DNA of 51,605 bases, taken from contig CANJQI010000011.1 of NCBI GenBank assembly GCA_947476215.1, positions 1 to 51,605 of the forward strand. Direction: 5' to 3'. Position 1 is the first letter of the stretch, and each line of letters starts with the position of its first letter. Positions 43,837 through 51,605 of this stretch are shown here, one piece after another. Source of the stretch: Betaproteobacteria bacterium (GTDB lineage Bacteria > Pseudomonadota > Gammaproteobacteria > Burkholderiales > SG8-41). The notes beneath the pieces were generated by a model. The model was not told the DNA's origin, ran no database searches, and saw nothing but the letters and a program-made list of their open reading frames with translations. The translations under genes were made by a program, and so were the position numbers.

Positions 43837-45873
43837 ATGAGTTCCGCGCAACCATTGTTGAAAATCGCCAACCTGTCGACCTGGCTCGCCACGCATGACG
43901 CGGTGGTGCGCGCGATCGAAGGCTTGTCGCTCGAAATCGCACGCGGCGAGACCTACGCGCTGCTGGGTGAATCGGGCTGTGGCAAGTCGATGACGGCGCT
44001 GTCGGTGATGCGGCTGCTGCCGGACAACGGGCAGGTGGTCGATGGCCGCGTCGAGTTGGCAGGCGAGGATCTGTTGCGGAAGGCGGAAGTCGACATGCGC
44101 GACGTGCGCGGGCGGCGCGTGGCGATGATTTTTCAGGAGCCGATGCTGAGTCTGAATCCGGTCATGACTGTCGGCCGGCAGATTGCCGAAACGCTGGAGC
44201 GGCACACCGCGCTGCGCGCCGCAGATCTTGAGGGGCGGGTGATGGAACTGCTGAACGCCGTGGGCATTCCGGACCCTGCCAGGCGGCGTGGAGAATATCC
44301 GTTCCAGCTTTCCGGTGGCATGAAGCAGCGCGTGATGATTGCAATCGCGCTCGCCTGCGACCCCGATCTGCTGATCGCCGACGAGCCGACGACCGCGCTC
44401 GACGTCACGATACAGGCGCAAATCCTTGATTTATTGCGCGATTTGCAGCGCAAGCGCGGCATGGCGATGCTGCTGATCACGCATGATCTCGCGGTCGTGT
44501 CGGAGATGGCGCACCGCGTTGCGGTCATGTACGCAGGCCAAATCGTCGAAACCGCGACCCGAGAGCAGTTTTTCGGGCAACCCGCGCACCCCTACTCGCG
44601 AAAGTTGTTCGAGTCGCTGCCGGGAAGTAACCGACGTGGCAAGGCGCTCGCCGTCATCCGCGGCAGCGTTCCCAAGTTGACACAGGAATTTACCGGTTGC
44701 CGTTTCGCAACTCGATGCGATGCGGCGTGGGATTTATGCCGCAGCACCGTGCCGCAATGGCACGAACTCGAAAACGGACAGGGCGCCAGGTGCCATCTGT
44801 TTGCCGATGGCACAGCAAGTGCAAACCTGAAAGTGCAGAGTCAATCGTCGAATAGCGACGAACAGAAAATACTCTTCCCTAATCACTCCTCACACCTCAC
44901 AGGTCCGCTACTGGAAGTAGCGGACCTCAAAGTGCACTTTCCGATACGCGGCGGCCTGCTGCAGCGCGTATCCGGACACGTCAACGCCGTTGACGGCGTT
45001 ACTCTGAATCTTGCCGAGGGGCGCACGCTGGGGCTGGTCGGTGAGTCGGGGTGCGGCAAGACGACGGTGGGCAAGGGCATACTGCGCCTCATCGAGCCGA
45101 CGGGCGGGCGTGTCCTGTTTGCCGGTGAGGATTTGTCGCGACTCACACGCTCGGAGTTGCGTGAAAAACGCAATCAGATACAGATCATTTTTCAGGATCC
45201 CTACGCGTCGCTCAATCCGCGCATGCGCGTGTTCGAGATCATAGAAGAGGGCATGACGGCGTTGGGTATAGGCGGTGGTTCGGAAGAGCGCCAGCGGCGC
45301 ATCGACGCCTTGCTCGTTGAGGTCGGCCTGGCGCCCGACATGAAATACCGCTATCCACACGAGTTTTCGGGCGGACAGCGCCAGCGTATCGCCATTGCCC
45401 GTGCGTTGTCGGTGGAACCCCGGCTCATCGTTTGCGATGAGCCGACCAGTGCTCTCGATGTGTCGGTGCAGGCGCAGATATTGAATCTGCTCAAGTCATT
45501 GCAGGAGAAGATGGGGCTCAGCTACCTGTTCATCACGCACAATATATCGGTGGTGGAGTTCCTCGCCCACGATGTGGCAGTAATGTATTTGGGGTGCATT
45601 GTCGAAAGCGGCAGCGTCGATGAAGTTCTCAAGTCGCCGCGCCATCCGTATACGCGTGCGCTGTTGTCTGCAGTGCCGGTGATCGACCAGACGGCGCGAT
45701 GCGAGGTGATACGCCTTGGCGGCGACATGCCGTCACCGGTGCACCCGCCGCAAGGCTGTCACTTTCATCCGCGCTGCCCACAGGTCATGGCGGAGTGCCG
45801 CGTTTCCTATCCGACTGGTACCGCCGTCACCGCGACGCATGCCGTAAACTGCCACCTGCTTAAATCATCCTGA
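43837..45873 (+). CDS. ABC transporter ATP-binding protein, tandem DppD-DppF fusion
   Basis: The 678-residue protein holds two ATPase domains. The first has Walker A G-E-S-G-C-G-K-S (about 44-51), signature L-S-G-G-M-K-Q-R and Walker B L-L-I-A-D-E-P. The second has G-E-S-G-C-G-K-T, F-S-G-G-Q-R-Q-R and L-I-V-C-D-E-P. Each ends with an oligopeptide-type Cys cluster (C-R-F-A-T-R-C and C-H-F-H-P-R-C-P-Q). I start it at ATG 43837; an in-frame TTG at 43780 would add 19 unrelated residues. The linker (about 330-365) is low-complexity and contains a 12-bp perfect inverted repeat. Confidence 0.92.
   Translation: MSSAQPLLKIANLSTWLATHDAVVRAIEGLSLEIARGETYALLGESGCGKSMTALSVMRLLPDNGQVVDGRVELAGEDLLRKAEVDMRDVRGRRVAMIFQEPMLSLNPVMTVGRQIAETLERHTALRAADLEGRVMELLNAVGIPDPARRRGEYPFQLSGGMKQRVMIAIALACDPDLLIADEPTTALDVTIQAQILDLLRDLQRKRGMAMLLITHDLAVVSEMAHRVAVMYAGQIVETATREQFFGQPAHPYSRKLFESLPGSNRRGKALAVIRGSVPKLTQEFTGCRFATRCDAAWDLCRSTVPQWHELENGQGARCHLFADGTASANLKVQSQSSNSDEQKILFPNHSSHLTGPLLEVADLKVHFPIRGGLLQRVSGHVNAVDGVTLNLAEGRTLGLVGESGCGKTTVGKGILRLIEPTGGRVLFAGEDLSRLTRSELREKRNQIQIIFQDPYASLNPRMRVFEIIEEGMTALGIGGGSEERQRRIDALLVEVGLAPDMKYRYPHEFSGGQRQRIAIARALSVEPRLIVCDEPTSALDVSVQAQILNLLKSLQEKMGLSYLFITHNISVVEFLAHDVAVMYLGCIVESGSVDEVLKSPRHPYTRALLSAVPVIDQTARCEVIRLGGDMPSPVHPPQGCHFHPRCPQVMAECRVSYPTGTAVTATHAVNCHLLKSS
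44901..44927. repeat. 12-bp perfect inverted repeat inside the ATPase linker
   Basis: AGGTCCGCTACT at 44901-44912 is perfectly inverted at 44916-44927 around GGA. It lies where the two ATPase halves are joined, in frame, right after a low-complexity CACTCCTCACACCTCAC stretch. It looks like former intergenic sequence retained in a fusion. Confidence 0.7.
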
Positions 45874-45922
45874 AAACGGCAGTTGACCTCACGTACTATT
45901 GCTTCGCCGGGGGGGCGTATTT

Positions 45923-46011
45923 GTAGTCCGGGCCGCATATAGCCGTTATTGGTGGACGCGCGCGCAAGGCAGACAATTCTCCCGTAATCCGCTTTGCTTC
46001 TTACGGGCTAC
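45923..46011. repeat. Imperfect REP-like element, convergent gap
   Basis: GTAGTCCGGG at 45923-45932 and CGGGCTAC at 46004-46011 are imperfect inverted ends, with an inner CCCGTAA/TTACGGG pair near 45981-46006. It resembles a decayed copy of the 16804-16891 element and lies between the convergent ABC and mltD genes, where it may terminate both. Confidence 0.5.
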
Positions 46012-46030
46012 GGGATGGCGCCACCTCGTG

Positions 46031-47485
46031 TCAACGCTGACGCTGCGCGACCAGCATCTTGCGGTTACCGTGGCTGGCGGTACGCTGGGCGGGTGTGGGC
46101 TTGCGGGTGAGCTTGCGTGTCTGCGCCCCCTTGGCTGAGGCCGAACGCGATGCCACGCTTTTTCCCCGGGCTTGTACGGTTTTACCCGCTTTTTTCGGCG
46201 CTTTGACCGCTGCGACGGACGGCGCGGGAAGGTCGGGCAGATGGGGTGTGGCGTTGGTGCCGGCAGGTACCATCAGCGTGGTGCCGGCCGCGACGCGGTG
46301 CTGGCCGGAAATGCCGCTGGCCTGTTTCAGTTGTTCGACGGTGATACGGTGGCGCGCGGCGATGCGATCGAGGCGGTCGCCGTTGCGCATGGTATATGGC
46401 TGCCATGAAACCAGCGGTTCGACGTGGTTGTCGAGGTTGGCGCGGAACGTGTCCGCCCGGTCCGTGGGCAATAGCAGAGTCGGTTGGTTGTTGGCGCGGA
46501 TCACGACGCGGTTGTGCCCGGGATTCAATTGCCTGAAATCGTCGACCGGCATGCCTGCAAGTTTCGCGGCGACCTTGACGTCCATGTCCTTGTTGGTGGT
46601 GACGGTTGTGAAGTAGGGCTGATTCGGAACATCGGCGAGGTCTATTCCGAACTGCGCAGGATTCGCGATGATATTCTTGATCGCTTGAAGTTTTGGTATG
46701 TAATAACGCGTTTCGTTCGGCATGGTCAGGCTTTGATAATCGGTGGGCAGCCCGCGCGCCTGATTTTTTGCGATCGCGCGCCCCACCGCGCCTTCGCCCC
46801 AGTTGTACGATGCAAGCGCCAGATCCCAACTGCCGAACATGTCGTAAAGCTTTTGCAGGTAATCGAGCGCGGCGGTGGTGGCCGCAATGACATCGCGCCG
46901 GCCATCGTACCAGTAGTTTTGTTGCAGCCCGTAATTCTTGCCCGTCGAGGGTATGAATTGCCAGATACCGGAGGCGTGCGCCCGCGAATAAGCGACCGGA
47001 TTGTAGGCGCTTTCGATGATGGGCAGCAGCGCGATCTCGGTCGGCATGCGGCGTTTCTGCAATTCCTCGGTGATGTAATGCAGATATCGGCTGCTGCGTG
47101 CAATGGTGCGCTTGATGTAGTCCGGACGGTTGGCGAACCAGTCTTCCTGCTCCTTGACCAGGGCGCTGCTGACGTCCGGCAATCCGAATCCCAGGCGTAT
47201 GCGTGTCCACAAGCTGGTGGGCGCGGCGGTGAGGTCGAGCATGACCGGCGGTCTGGCCGATTGCGCGGCCGGAACCTGCACGCTCGAAATTTCATCGGCG
47301 CCCGGTGTTACATCGTAGGGATTTTGTGACGGCGTCAGCGTCAGTCCGGTGGCTGAAGGGCGCACAGCCGGCAGCGGCTGGGACTCACGCGACTCGTCAG
47401 CTGCGATCACCCGTGGCGCGTGTATCAGTATGCCGACGGCGAGCAGCAGGAATGCAGATGTGGAGCGCAATATTGATTCCCCCAA
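46031..47485 (-). CDS. mltD: Membrane-bound lytic murein transglycosylase D
   Basis: The 484-residue exported protein has a signal sequence (S-A-F-L-L-L-A-V-G-I-L-I) and an SLT domain (about 120-260) with catalytic Glu in I-I-E-S-A-Y-N-P-V-A-Y-S, plus S-G-I-W-Q-F-I-P-S-T-G and A-S-Y-N-W-G-E-G. One clear LysM domain (about 365-415) has Y-T-M-R-N-G-D-R-L-D-R-I-A-A-R-H, and a basic Ala/Lys-rich tail follows. It cleaves peptidoglycan between MurNAc and GlcNAc. No lipobox is obvious, unlike E. coli MltD. It adjoins gloB as in many Proteobacteria. Confidence 0.92.
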   Translation of the reverse strand: MGESILRSTSAFLLLAVGILIHAPRVIAADESRESQPLPAVRPSATGLTLTPSQNPYDVTPGADEISSVQVPAAQSARPPVMLDLTAAPTSLWTRIRLGFGLPDVSSALVKEQEDWFANRPDYIKRTIARSSRYLHYITEELQKRRMPTEIALLPIIESAYNPVAYSRAHASGIWQFIPSTGKNYGLQQNYWYDGRRDVIAATTAALDYLQKLYDMFGSWDLALASYNWGEGAVGRAIAKNQARGLPTDYQSLTMPNETRYYIPKLQAIKNIIANPAQFGIDLADVPNQPYFTTVTTNKDMDVKVAAKLAGMPVDDFRQLNPGHNRVVIRANNQPTLLLPTDRADTFRANLDNHVEPLVSWQPYTMRNGDRLDRIAARHRITVEQLKQASGISGQHRVAAGTTLMVPAGTNATPHLPDLPAPSVAAVKAPKKAGKTVQARGKSVASRSASAKGAQTRKLTRKPTPAQRTASHGNRKMLVAQRQR

Positions 47486-47643
47486 AGACTCTAGACGACG
47501 AGTCCGGACTTCTTGTGGCCTCCTGGTCGGGCAAGAGGCGGTTTGTCGGATGGCGCTCGGTGCAATTTTGGACCGGGCACATGGTAACCAGCGGGACTGG
47601 TGTGAGTCAAGTCTTGAAATACCGTTATAACTATTTGTTTTTA

Positions 47644-48414
47644 CTAAAAATTATTTTTCCAGTCGCGTATTGTGGCGAGCACGCTGACGGGATCGGTGAG
47701 GGTGGCCCCGGCATGCTTGCTGGCGGCCGCGCTAACGGCAGGCTGATTGCAGCGCAGAAAGGGATTGGCGCGCTTTTCCCTGCCTATGGTCGACGGCAAG
47801 GTCGGATGATTCCGGCCTCGCTGCTCACGCGCTTCCTGTTCCCATGAAATCAGTTCCGGGTTGGCGGGCTCAACCGCCAGGGCAAAGCGCAGGTTGGCGA
47901 GCGTGTATTCATGACCGCAATAGACGCGGGTGTCGTCTGGCAATGCGGCCAGTTTTTGCAGCGAACTGTGCATTTGTTGCGGCGTGCCTTCGAACAGACG
48001 CCCGCAACCGCAGGCGAACAGCGTGTCGCCGCAGAACAGCGCGCCATCGCCGTGAAATGAGATGTGTGTGCGCGTGTGTCCCGGAATTTCCAATACGGAA
48101 TACTCGACGTCGAACTCAGGCAAAGAAATCCGCTCGCCTTCGCGCAGTTGACGGCTTATCGTCGGAACGCGTTCGTCGTAAGGACCGTATACGGGAACCT
48201 GTGCATGACGTAGCAAGTCATCGTTGCCGCCGACGTGGTCGGCGTGATGATGGGTATTTAGAATTGCGCACAGCTTCAGCTTCTCCGCGTGCAAATAGGC
48301 GATGACCGGCTGCGCGTCACCCGGATCGACCACTGCCGCGTATTCGGCATTGCGTATCACCCAGATGTAGTTGTCCTGAAACGCGCGGACCGGCGCAATG
48401 TCTAATCTGTTCAT
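47644..48414 (-). CDS. gloB: Hydroxyacylglutathione hydrolase (glyoxalase II)
   Basis: This metallo-beta-lactamase-fold enzyme of 256 residues starts at the ATG at 48414, which aligns with the family's N-terminus (I-A-P-V-R-A-F-Q-D-N-Y-I-W-V-I). An in-frame TTG at 48429 would add five residues. The metal-binding motif is T-H-H-H-A-D-H-V-G-G, with G-H-T-R-T-H, F-C-G-D-T-L-F-A-C-G-C-G and Y-C-G-H-E-Y-T further on. It hydrolyses S-D-lactoylglutathione in methylglyoxal detoxification. Confidence 0.93.
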   Translation of the reverse strand: MNRLDIAPVRAFQDNYIWVIRNAEYAAVVDPGDAQPVIAYLHAEKLKLCAILNTHHHADHVGGNDDLLRHAQVPVYGPYDERVPTISRQLREGERISLPEFDVEYSVLEIPGHTRTHISFHGDGALFCGDTLFACGCGRLFEGTPQQMHSSLQKLAALPDDTRVYCGHEYTLANLRFALAVEPANPELISWEQEAREQRGRNHPTLPSTIGREKRANPFLRCNQPAVSAAASKHAGATLTDPVSVLATIRDWKNNF

Positions 48415-48466
48415 GGTTGCCATATCCAAGAGTGCACAGCCCGTATCTTTGTTTTAAACTGCGCGC

Positions 48467-49234
48467 ATGTCAATCACAATCCAACCTCAAACGCTCGCAA
48501 GCTGGTTTGCTTCGCCGCTCGGACGGTATCTGCTCGAGCGCGAGCTTCGGTTTGTCGATCAATCGGTAGCGGATGTGTTCGGCTACAACGCTCTGCAACT
48601 GGGTCTGCCGGAGCACGATTTTCTGCGGTCGAGCCGCATTTCATTCAGATGCCGCCTGGCCTCGGAGGGCGACGTCGATCTGCGCGCGAATTTCTATGAT
48701 CTGCCCATCGCAAGCAATAGTGTCGACCTGCTGGTGATGCCGCATGTGCTTGAATTCAGCATACATCCGCACCAGATCGTTCGTGAGGTGGGCCGGGTAT
48801 TGATGCCGGAAGGGCATGCGCTGATCATCGGTTTTAATCCGCGGAGCTTGTGGGGACTGTGGAATCTGCTGGGCAGGTCGCGCGACGTATATCCTTGGTG
48901 TGGAAAGTTTATCGCGCTGCCGCGACTCAAGGACTGGCTGGCGTTGCTGGAGCTGGAAGTTGATGCCGGTCGCATGGGGTGTTACGTGCCACCCTGCACG
49001 CGGGAGCAGTGGCTGCACAGATTGCGCTTCATGGAGGCGGCGGGCGATCGCTGGTGGCCCATCGGCGGAGGCATTTATTATCTGCACGTGATCAAACGCC
49101 TGCGCGGCATGCGCATCATACAACCGCGCTGGCGTGAGCATCACGCGCGACGCAGAAGCCTTGCTATCGTGCCCAAGCGCGTCGGTGGCAATGATGACGC
49201 AGTGGCCGCGCGAAATTCCGATAGGACGCCATGA
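48467..49234 (+). CDS. SAM-dependent methyltransferase-like protein (YafS-like)
   Basis: The 255-residue protein of the class I methyltransferase fold shows [10 protein letters not shown] and [15 protein letters not shown] (motifs like type 11 methyltransferases). The glycine-rich SAM motif is not clear. Its place between gloB and rnhA equals that of E. coli yafS. The stop overlaps the rnhA start by 4 nt. The substrate is unknown. Confidence 0.82.
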   Translation: MSITIQPQTLASWFASPLGRYLLERELRFVDQSVADVFGYNALQLGLPEHDFLRSSRISFRCRLASEGDVDLRANFYDLPIASNSVDLLVMPHVLEFSIHPHQIVREVGRVLMPEGHALIIGFNPRSLWGLWNLLGRSRDVYPWCGKFIALPRLKDWLALLELEVDAGRMGCYVPPCTREQWLHRLRFMEAAGDRWWPIGGGIYYLHVIKRLRGMRIIQPRWREHHARRRSLAIVPKRVGGNDDAVAARNSDRTP

Positions 49235-49677
49235 GTCAGATTGTCAGCGTATACACCGACGGCGCATGCAAGGGTAATCCGGGTACCGGTGGTTGGGGGG
49301 CGTTGCTCGAATGCGGCGATCGCACGCGCGAACTGTTTGGCGGCGAAGCGCACACCACGAATAACCGCATGGAGCTGCTGGCTGTAATCCGCGCGCTGGA
49401 AGCGTTGAAACGTCAGTGCCGGGTCAAACTGCATACGGATTCCAAGTACGTGCAACTGGGCATTTCGGTGTGGATACATGACTGGAAGAAGCGCGGCTGG
49501 AAGACAGCCGGCAAGCAGCCGGTTAAAAACGTGGATTTATGGAAACAACTTGACGCAATTGCCGGGCAACACGAAGTGGAATGGATATGGGTTAAGGGCC
49601 ATGCCGGGCACGATGGTAATGAGCGCGCCGACCAGCTGGCTAATCGCGGCGTCGAGTCGGTTGCTTGCAGGGCGTGA
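49231..49677 (+). CDS. rnhA: Ribonuclease HI
   Basis: The 148-residue enzyme removes RNA from RNA-DNA hybrids. All catalytic acids are visible: [11 protein letters not shown] (Asp), N-N-R-M-E-L (Glu), H-T-D-S-K-Y-V (Asp) and [11 protein letters not shown] (Asp). The basic protrusion W-K-K-R-G-W-K-T is present. The length matches E. coli RnhA (155). Confidence 0.96.
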   Translation: MSQIVSVYTDGACKGNPGTGGWGALLECGDRTRELFGGEAHTTNNRMELLAVIRALEALKRQCRVKLHTDSKYVQLGISVWIHDWKKRGWKTAGKQPVKNVDLWKQLDAIAGQHEVEWIWVKGHAGHDGNERADQLANRGVESVACRA

Positions 49678-49766
49678 TTGGTGAGCAGTAAGTAGTATCG
49701 AAGGAGTCGATATGCTGCAGCGACCTACCACTCACTATTCACCAATAACCATTCACTGAATCAAAA

Positions 49767-50474
49767 ATGCGCCAAATCATACTTGACACGGAAACCACGG
49801 GTCTCGACCCCAAGCTCGGCCATCGGGTGATCGAGGTGGCGGCCGTCGAGTTGGTGGACCGGCGTTTGACCGGCCAGCACTTTCATCGCTACATTAATCC
49901 GGAGCGCCCCAGTGACGAGGGGGCGCTGCAAGTCCATGGTCTAACAGAGGAATTCTTGCTTGACAAGCCGAAATTTGGCGATGTGGCGCGGGAGCTCCGG
50001 GACTTTATCCGCGACTCGGAGTTGGTTATCCACAACGCGCCGTTCGACGTTGCCTTTCTCAATCGCGAGTTCAGCTTGCTCGACTTGAAGTCGGTCGGTG
50101 AGTATTGTCCGTCCATCGTCGACACGTTGCCGATGTCACGAGAGTTGCATCCGGGCAAGAGAAACAATCTCGACGCGCTGTGCGACCGGTACCAAATCGA
50201 TAACTCGAAACGCACCATGCACGGTGCGCTGCTCGATGCCAATCTGCTGGCCGAAGTCTACTTGGCCATGACGCGCGGCCAGGAGAGCCTGATCATGGAT
50301 GTAGAGACCGCGCCGCAGGTTTCGCTAGGTGGGCAAGGTTTTAGCGCAGGCGCACTCGACCTGATCGTGCTTGCCGCCGATGCGGAAGAAATCGCGGCGC
50401 ACGAAAAACAGCTGGAAGACATCGACAAGGCCAGCAAAGGCAAGTGCGTGTGGCGCAGTTTGGAAAGTGTTTGA
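49767..50474 (+). CDS. dnaQ: DNA polymerase III epsilon subunit
   Basis: The 235-residue proofreading 3'-5' exonuclease has Exo I L-D-T-E-T-T-G-L, Exo II H-N-A-P-F-D-V-A-F-L and Exo III H-G-A-L-L-D-A-N. A C-terminal tail for binding the alpha subunit follows. It lies downstream of rnhA on the same strand, the usual order being divergent in E. coli. The 89-nt gap contains only low-complexity CACTCACTATTCACC-type sequence. Confidence 0.95.
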   Translation: MRQIILDTETTGLDPKLGHRVIEVAAVELVDRRLTGQHFHRYINPERPSDEGALQVHGLTEEFLLDKPKFGDVARELRDFIRDSELVIHNAPFDVAFLNREFSLLDLKSVGEYCPSIVDTLPMSRELHPGKRNNLDALCDRYQIDNSKRTMHGALLDANLLAEVYLAMTRGQESLIMDVETAPQVSLGGQGFSAGALDLIVLAADAEEIAAHEKQLEDIDKASKGKCVWRSLESV

Positions 50475-50516
50475 AGCCGGCAGCGTTACGGGTCACCCGT
50501 GACTACTCAGCATCGT

Positions 50517-51392
50517 TCAGCTGATTTTCTCGCCTCGTGCAAGCCTGGCCGCGATGGTGGTGATAAGACGGCGTGAAATGCTGATGCTGGGCGGCAGATT
50601 CGGGAGCGCGTCGAGTTCAAAAAATCGCGCCTCGCCGATTTCCACACCGTCCGGGCGCACTTCTCCGCTGTCGTACTCGGCCGTGAAGGCGACCATCAGG
50701 GAATGCGGGAAAGGCCACGGCTGACTGCCGAAATAACGCAGGTTTTTGATTTCGATTCCAACTTCTTCGCGAGTCTCGCGGCGTACCGTGTCTTCCAGGG
50801 TCTCGCCGGGTTCGACGAAACCCGCCAGCGCGCTGAAACGCCCCGGCACACCGTTTACCCTGCGCGCCAGCAGCAGCGTTTTGCCGTGCATGATCAATAT
50901 CATGATTGCCGGCGATACCGGTGGATAGACCGTGTACCGGCACTTCGGGCACGCGCGCTTACGCTCGTCGCGGGGCGCGTCGGTTGGTGTTCCGCAGCGG
51001 CTGCAAAACTGATGGTTGCGATCCCACTCCATGATCTGGAACGCCCGTCCGGCGAGTGTGGCCAAGGTCTCGTCGACTATGCCAAAGACGTCGCGCAGGC
51101 CCTGTAATTCGTGGCCTTGCGGTACCGTGTGTTCCTTATTGAGTTCGGAAACGTAACAGTGTCTGCGACCGTACGTGCCCAGGTACAGATCGCGCACGGT
51201 GGCTAGACCCAGATCGGACAGGGACACGCAGCACGGAATTTGCGGCTGTTGTTCGGTTCTCGTCACCAGGATCTGGCCGCGATGGAATGCGAACCATAGC
51301 GCAGGCTCGCTGCGATCCGCGGGAGGGGTGACCAGGGGGGTATATACGTCCGGCATCGGTGAATTATCCAATCTAAAACGTCGCTCGTCCAT
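50517..51392 (-). CDS. nudC: NAD(H) pyrophosphatase / decapping Nudix enzyme
   Basis: The 291-residue protein has a central zinc ribbon (F-C-S-R-C-G and C-P-K-C) and the Nudix box G-F-V-E-P-G-E-T-L-E followed by R-E-T-R-E-E-V-G. The NudC hallmark S-Q-P-W-P-F-P-H-S-L-M lies shortly after. It hydrolyses NADH to NMNH and AMP and removes NAD caps from RNA. It is convergent with dnaQ. Confidence 0.94.
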   Translation of the reverse strand: MDERRFRLDNSPMPDVYTPLVTPPADRSEPALWFAFHRGQILVTRTEQQPQIPCCVSLSDLGLATVRDLYLGTYGRRHCYVSELNKEHTVPQGHELQGLRDVFGIVDETLATLAGRAFQIMEWDRNHQFCSRCGTPTDAPRDERKRACPKCRYTVYPPVSPAIMILIMHGKTLLLARRVNGVPGRFSALAGFVEPGETLEDTVRRETREEVGIEIKNLRYFGSQPWPFPHSLMVAFTAEYDSGEVRPDGVEIGEARFFELDALPNLPPSISISRRLITTIAARLARGEKIS

Positions 51393-51572
51393 CGAAAAAT
51401 GACGATGCAGTCAATATGGTTAGCGCGGCACAAAAATCGATCAACGGCCATCATCAAGACGCGTGCGTGAGTCAGGACATCGTGTGCGGTGATCGGATGC
51501 CGGGGTTGTGACGTGTATTCATGTGAGGTAGGATCAACCGACAAACAGTCATGGACTAACAGGGAGGCCACG

Positions 51573-51605
51573 ATGACGGAGGCGACGGTAGCACACGCAT
51601 ATATA
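51573..51605 (+). CDS. Start of a gene cut by the window edge
   Basis: ATG 51573 follows a good AGGGAGG site (51561-51567) and stays open for the 11 codons left (M-T-E-A-T-V-A-H-A-Y-I). The family cannot be told from this. The 51393-51572 leader contains nothing else recognised. Confidence 0.5.
   Translation, partial: MTEATVAHAYI

Overview
The window looks like a chromosomal segment of a GC-rich betaproteobacterium. The signs are many orphan Bug/TctC solute receptors, the order mltD-gloB-methyltransferase-rnhA-dnaQ, and fabI/ppiD next to a peptide ABC transporter. No rRNA or tRNA gene was recognised. UGA serves as an ordinary stop in many genes, so the standard code applies.

The main content is an accessory catabolic region, about 0.4-33.2 kb, made of two related cassettes. 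Each cassette has a double-hotdog MaoC-type hydratase, two adjacent class III (CaiB/BaiF) CoA-transferases of which only one keeps the catalytic Asp, a MmgE/PrpD protein, several TctC-type periplasmic receptors without TctA/TctB, and two selenoprotein loci. Cassette A covers about 2.0-14.1 kb. Cassette B covers about 18.1-33.2 kb, is led by a divergent LysR regulator, and ends with a DapA-like protein that lacks the Schiff-base lysine.

The most striking feature is four genes interrupted in frame by UGA at 8991, 12732, 25795 and 30743. Each UGA lies in a U-G-(A/G)-C context resembling the U-G-T-C-T of glycine reductase GrdB. In every case a GC-rich hairpin begins exactly 11 nt after the UGA, as expected of a bacterial SECIS. 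In three loci the selenocysteine domain is fused to a large C-terminal domain with a W-(T/S)-D-G-L-P-(I/V)-(I/V)-P-P-T motif. In the first locus the same two parts are separate genes 2 nt apart. A TctC gene, or in one case a TctC pseudogene, precedes every selenoprotein gene. I infer a carboxylate uptake, CoA-activation and hydration route with a selenocysteine redox or reductase step. The substrate is unknown. No sel gene lies in the window.

The left edge (1-1.9 kb) is a graveyard: a transposase remnant, TctC remnants, and a TctC fragment joined in frame to an HMGL/LeuA-like fragment. A small minus-strand group (14.98-16.6 kb) holds an isochorismatase-fold protein without its cysteine and another TctC.

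A minus-strand operon at 33.3-36.1 kb encodes a nucleotidyltransferase-like protein, a TIGR04222-type membrane protein with a Ser/Gly/Cys-rich tail, a DUF692 enzyme and a small partner. Two of these genes carry apparent frameshifts. From 36.3 kb on the region is housekeeping: ppiD, fabI, a four-gene oligopeptide-type ABC transporter with fused ATPases, mltD, gloB, a methyltransferase, rnhA, dnaQ, nudC, and the start of one more gene at the right edge.
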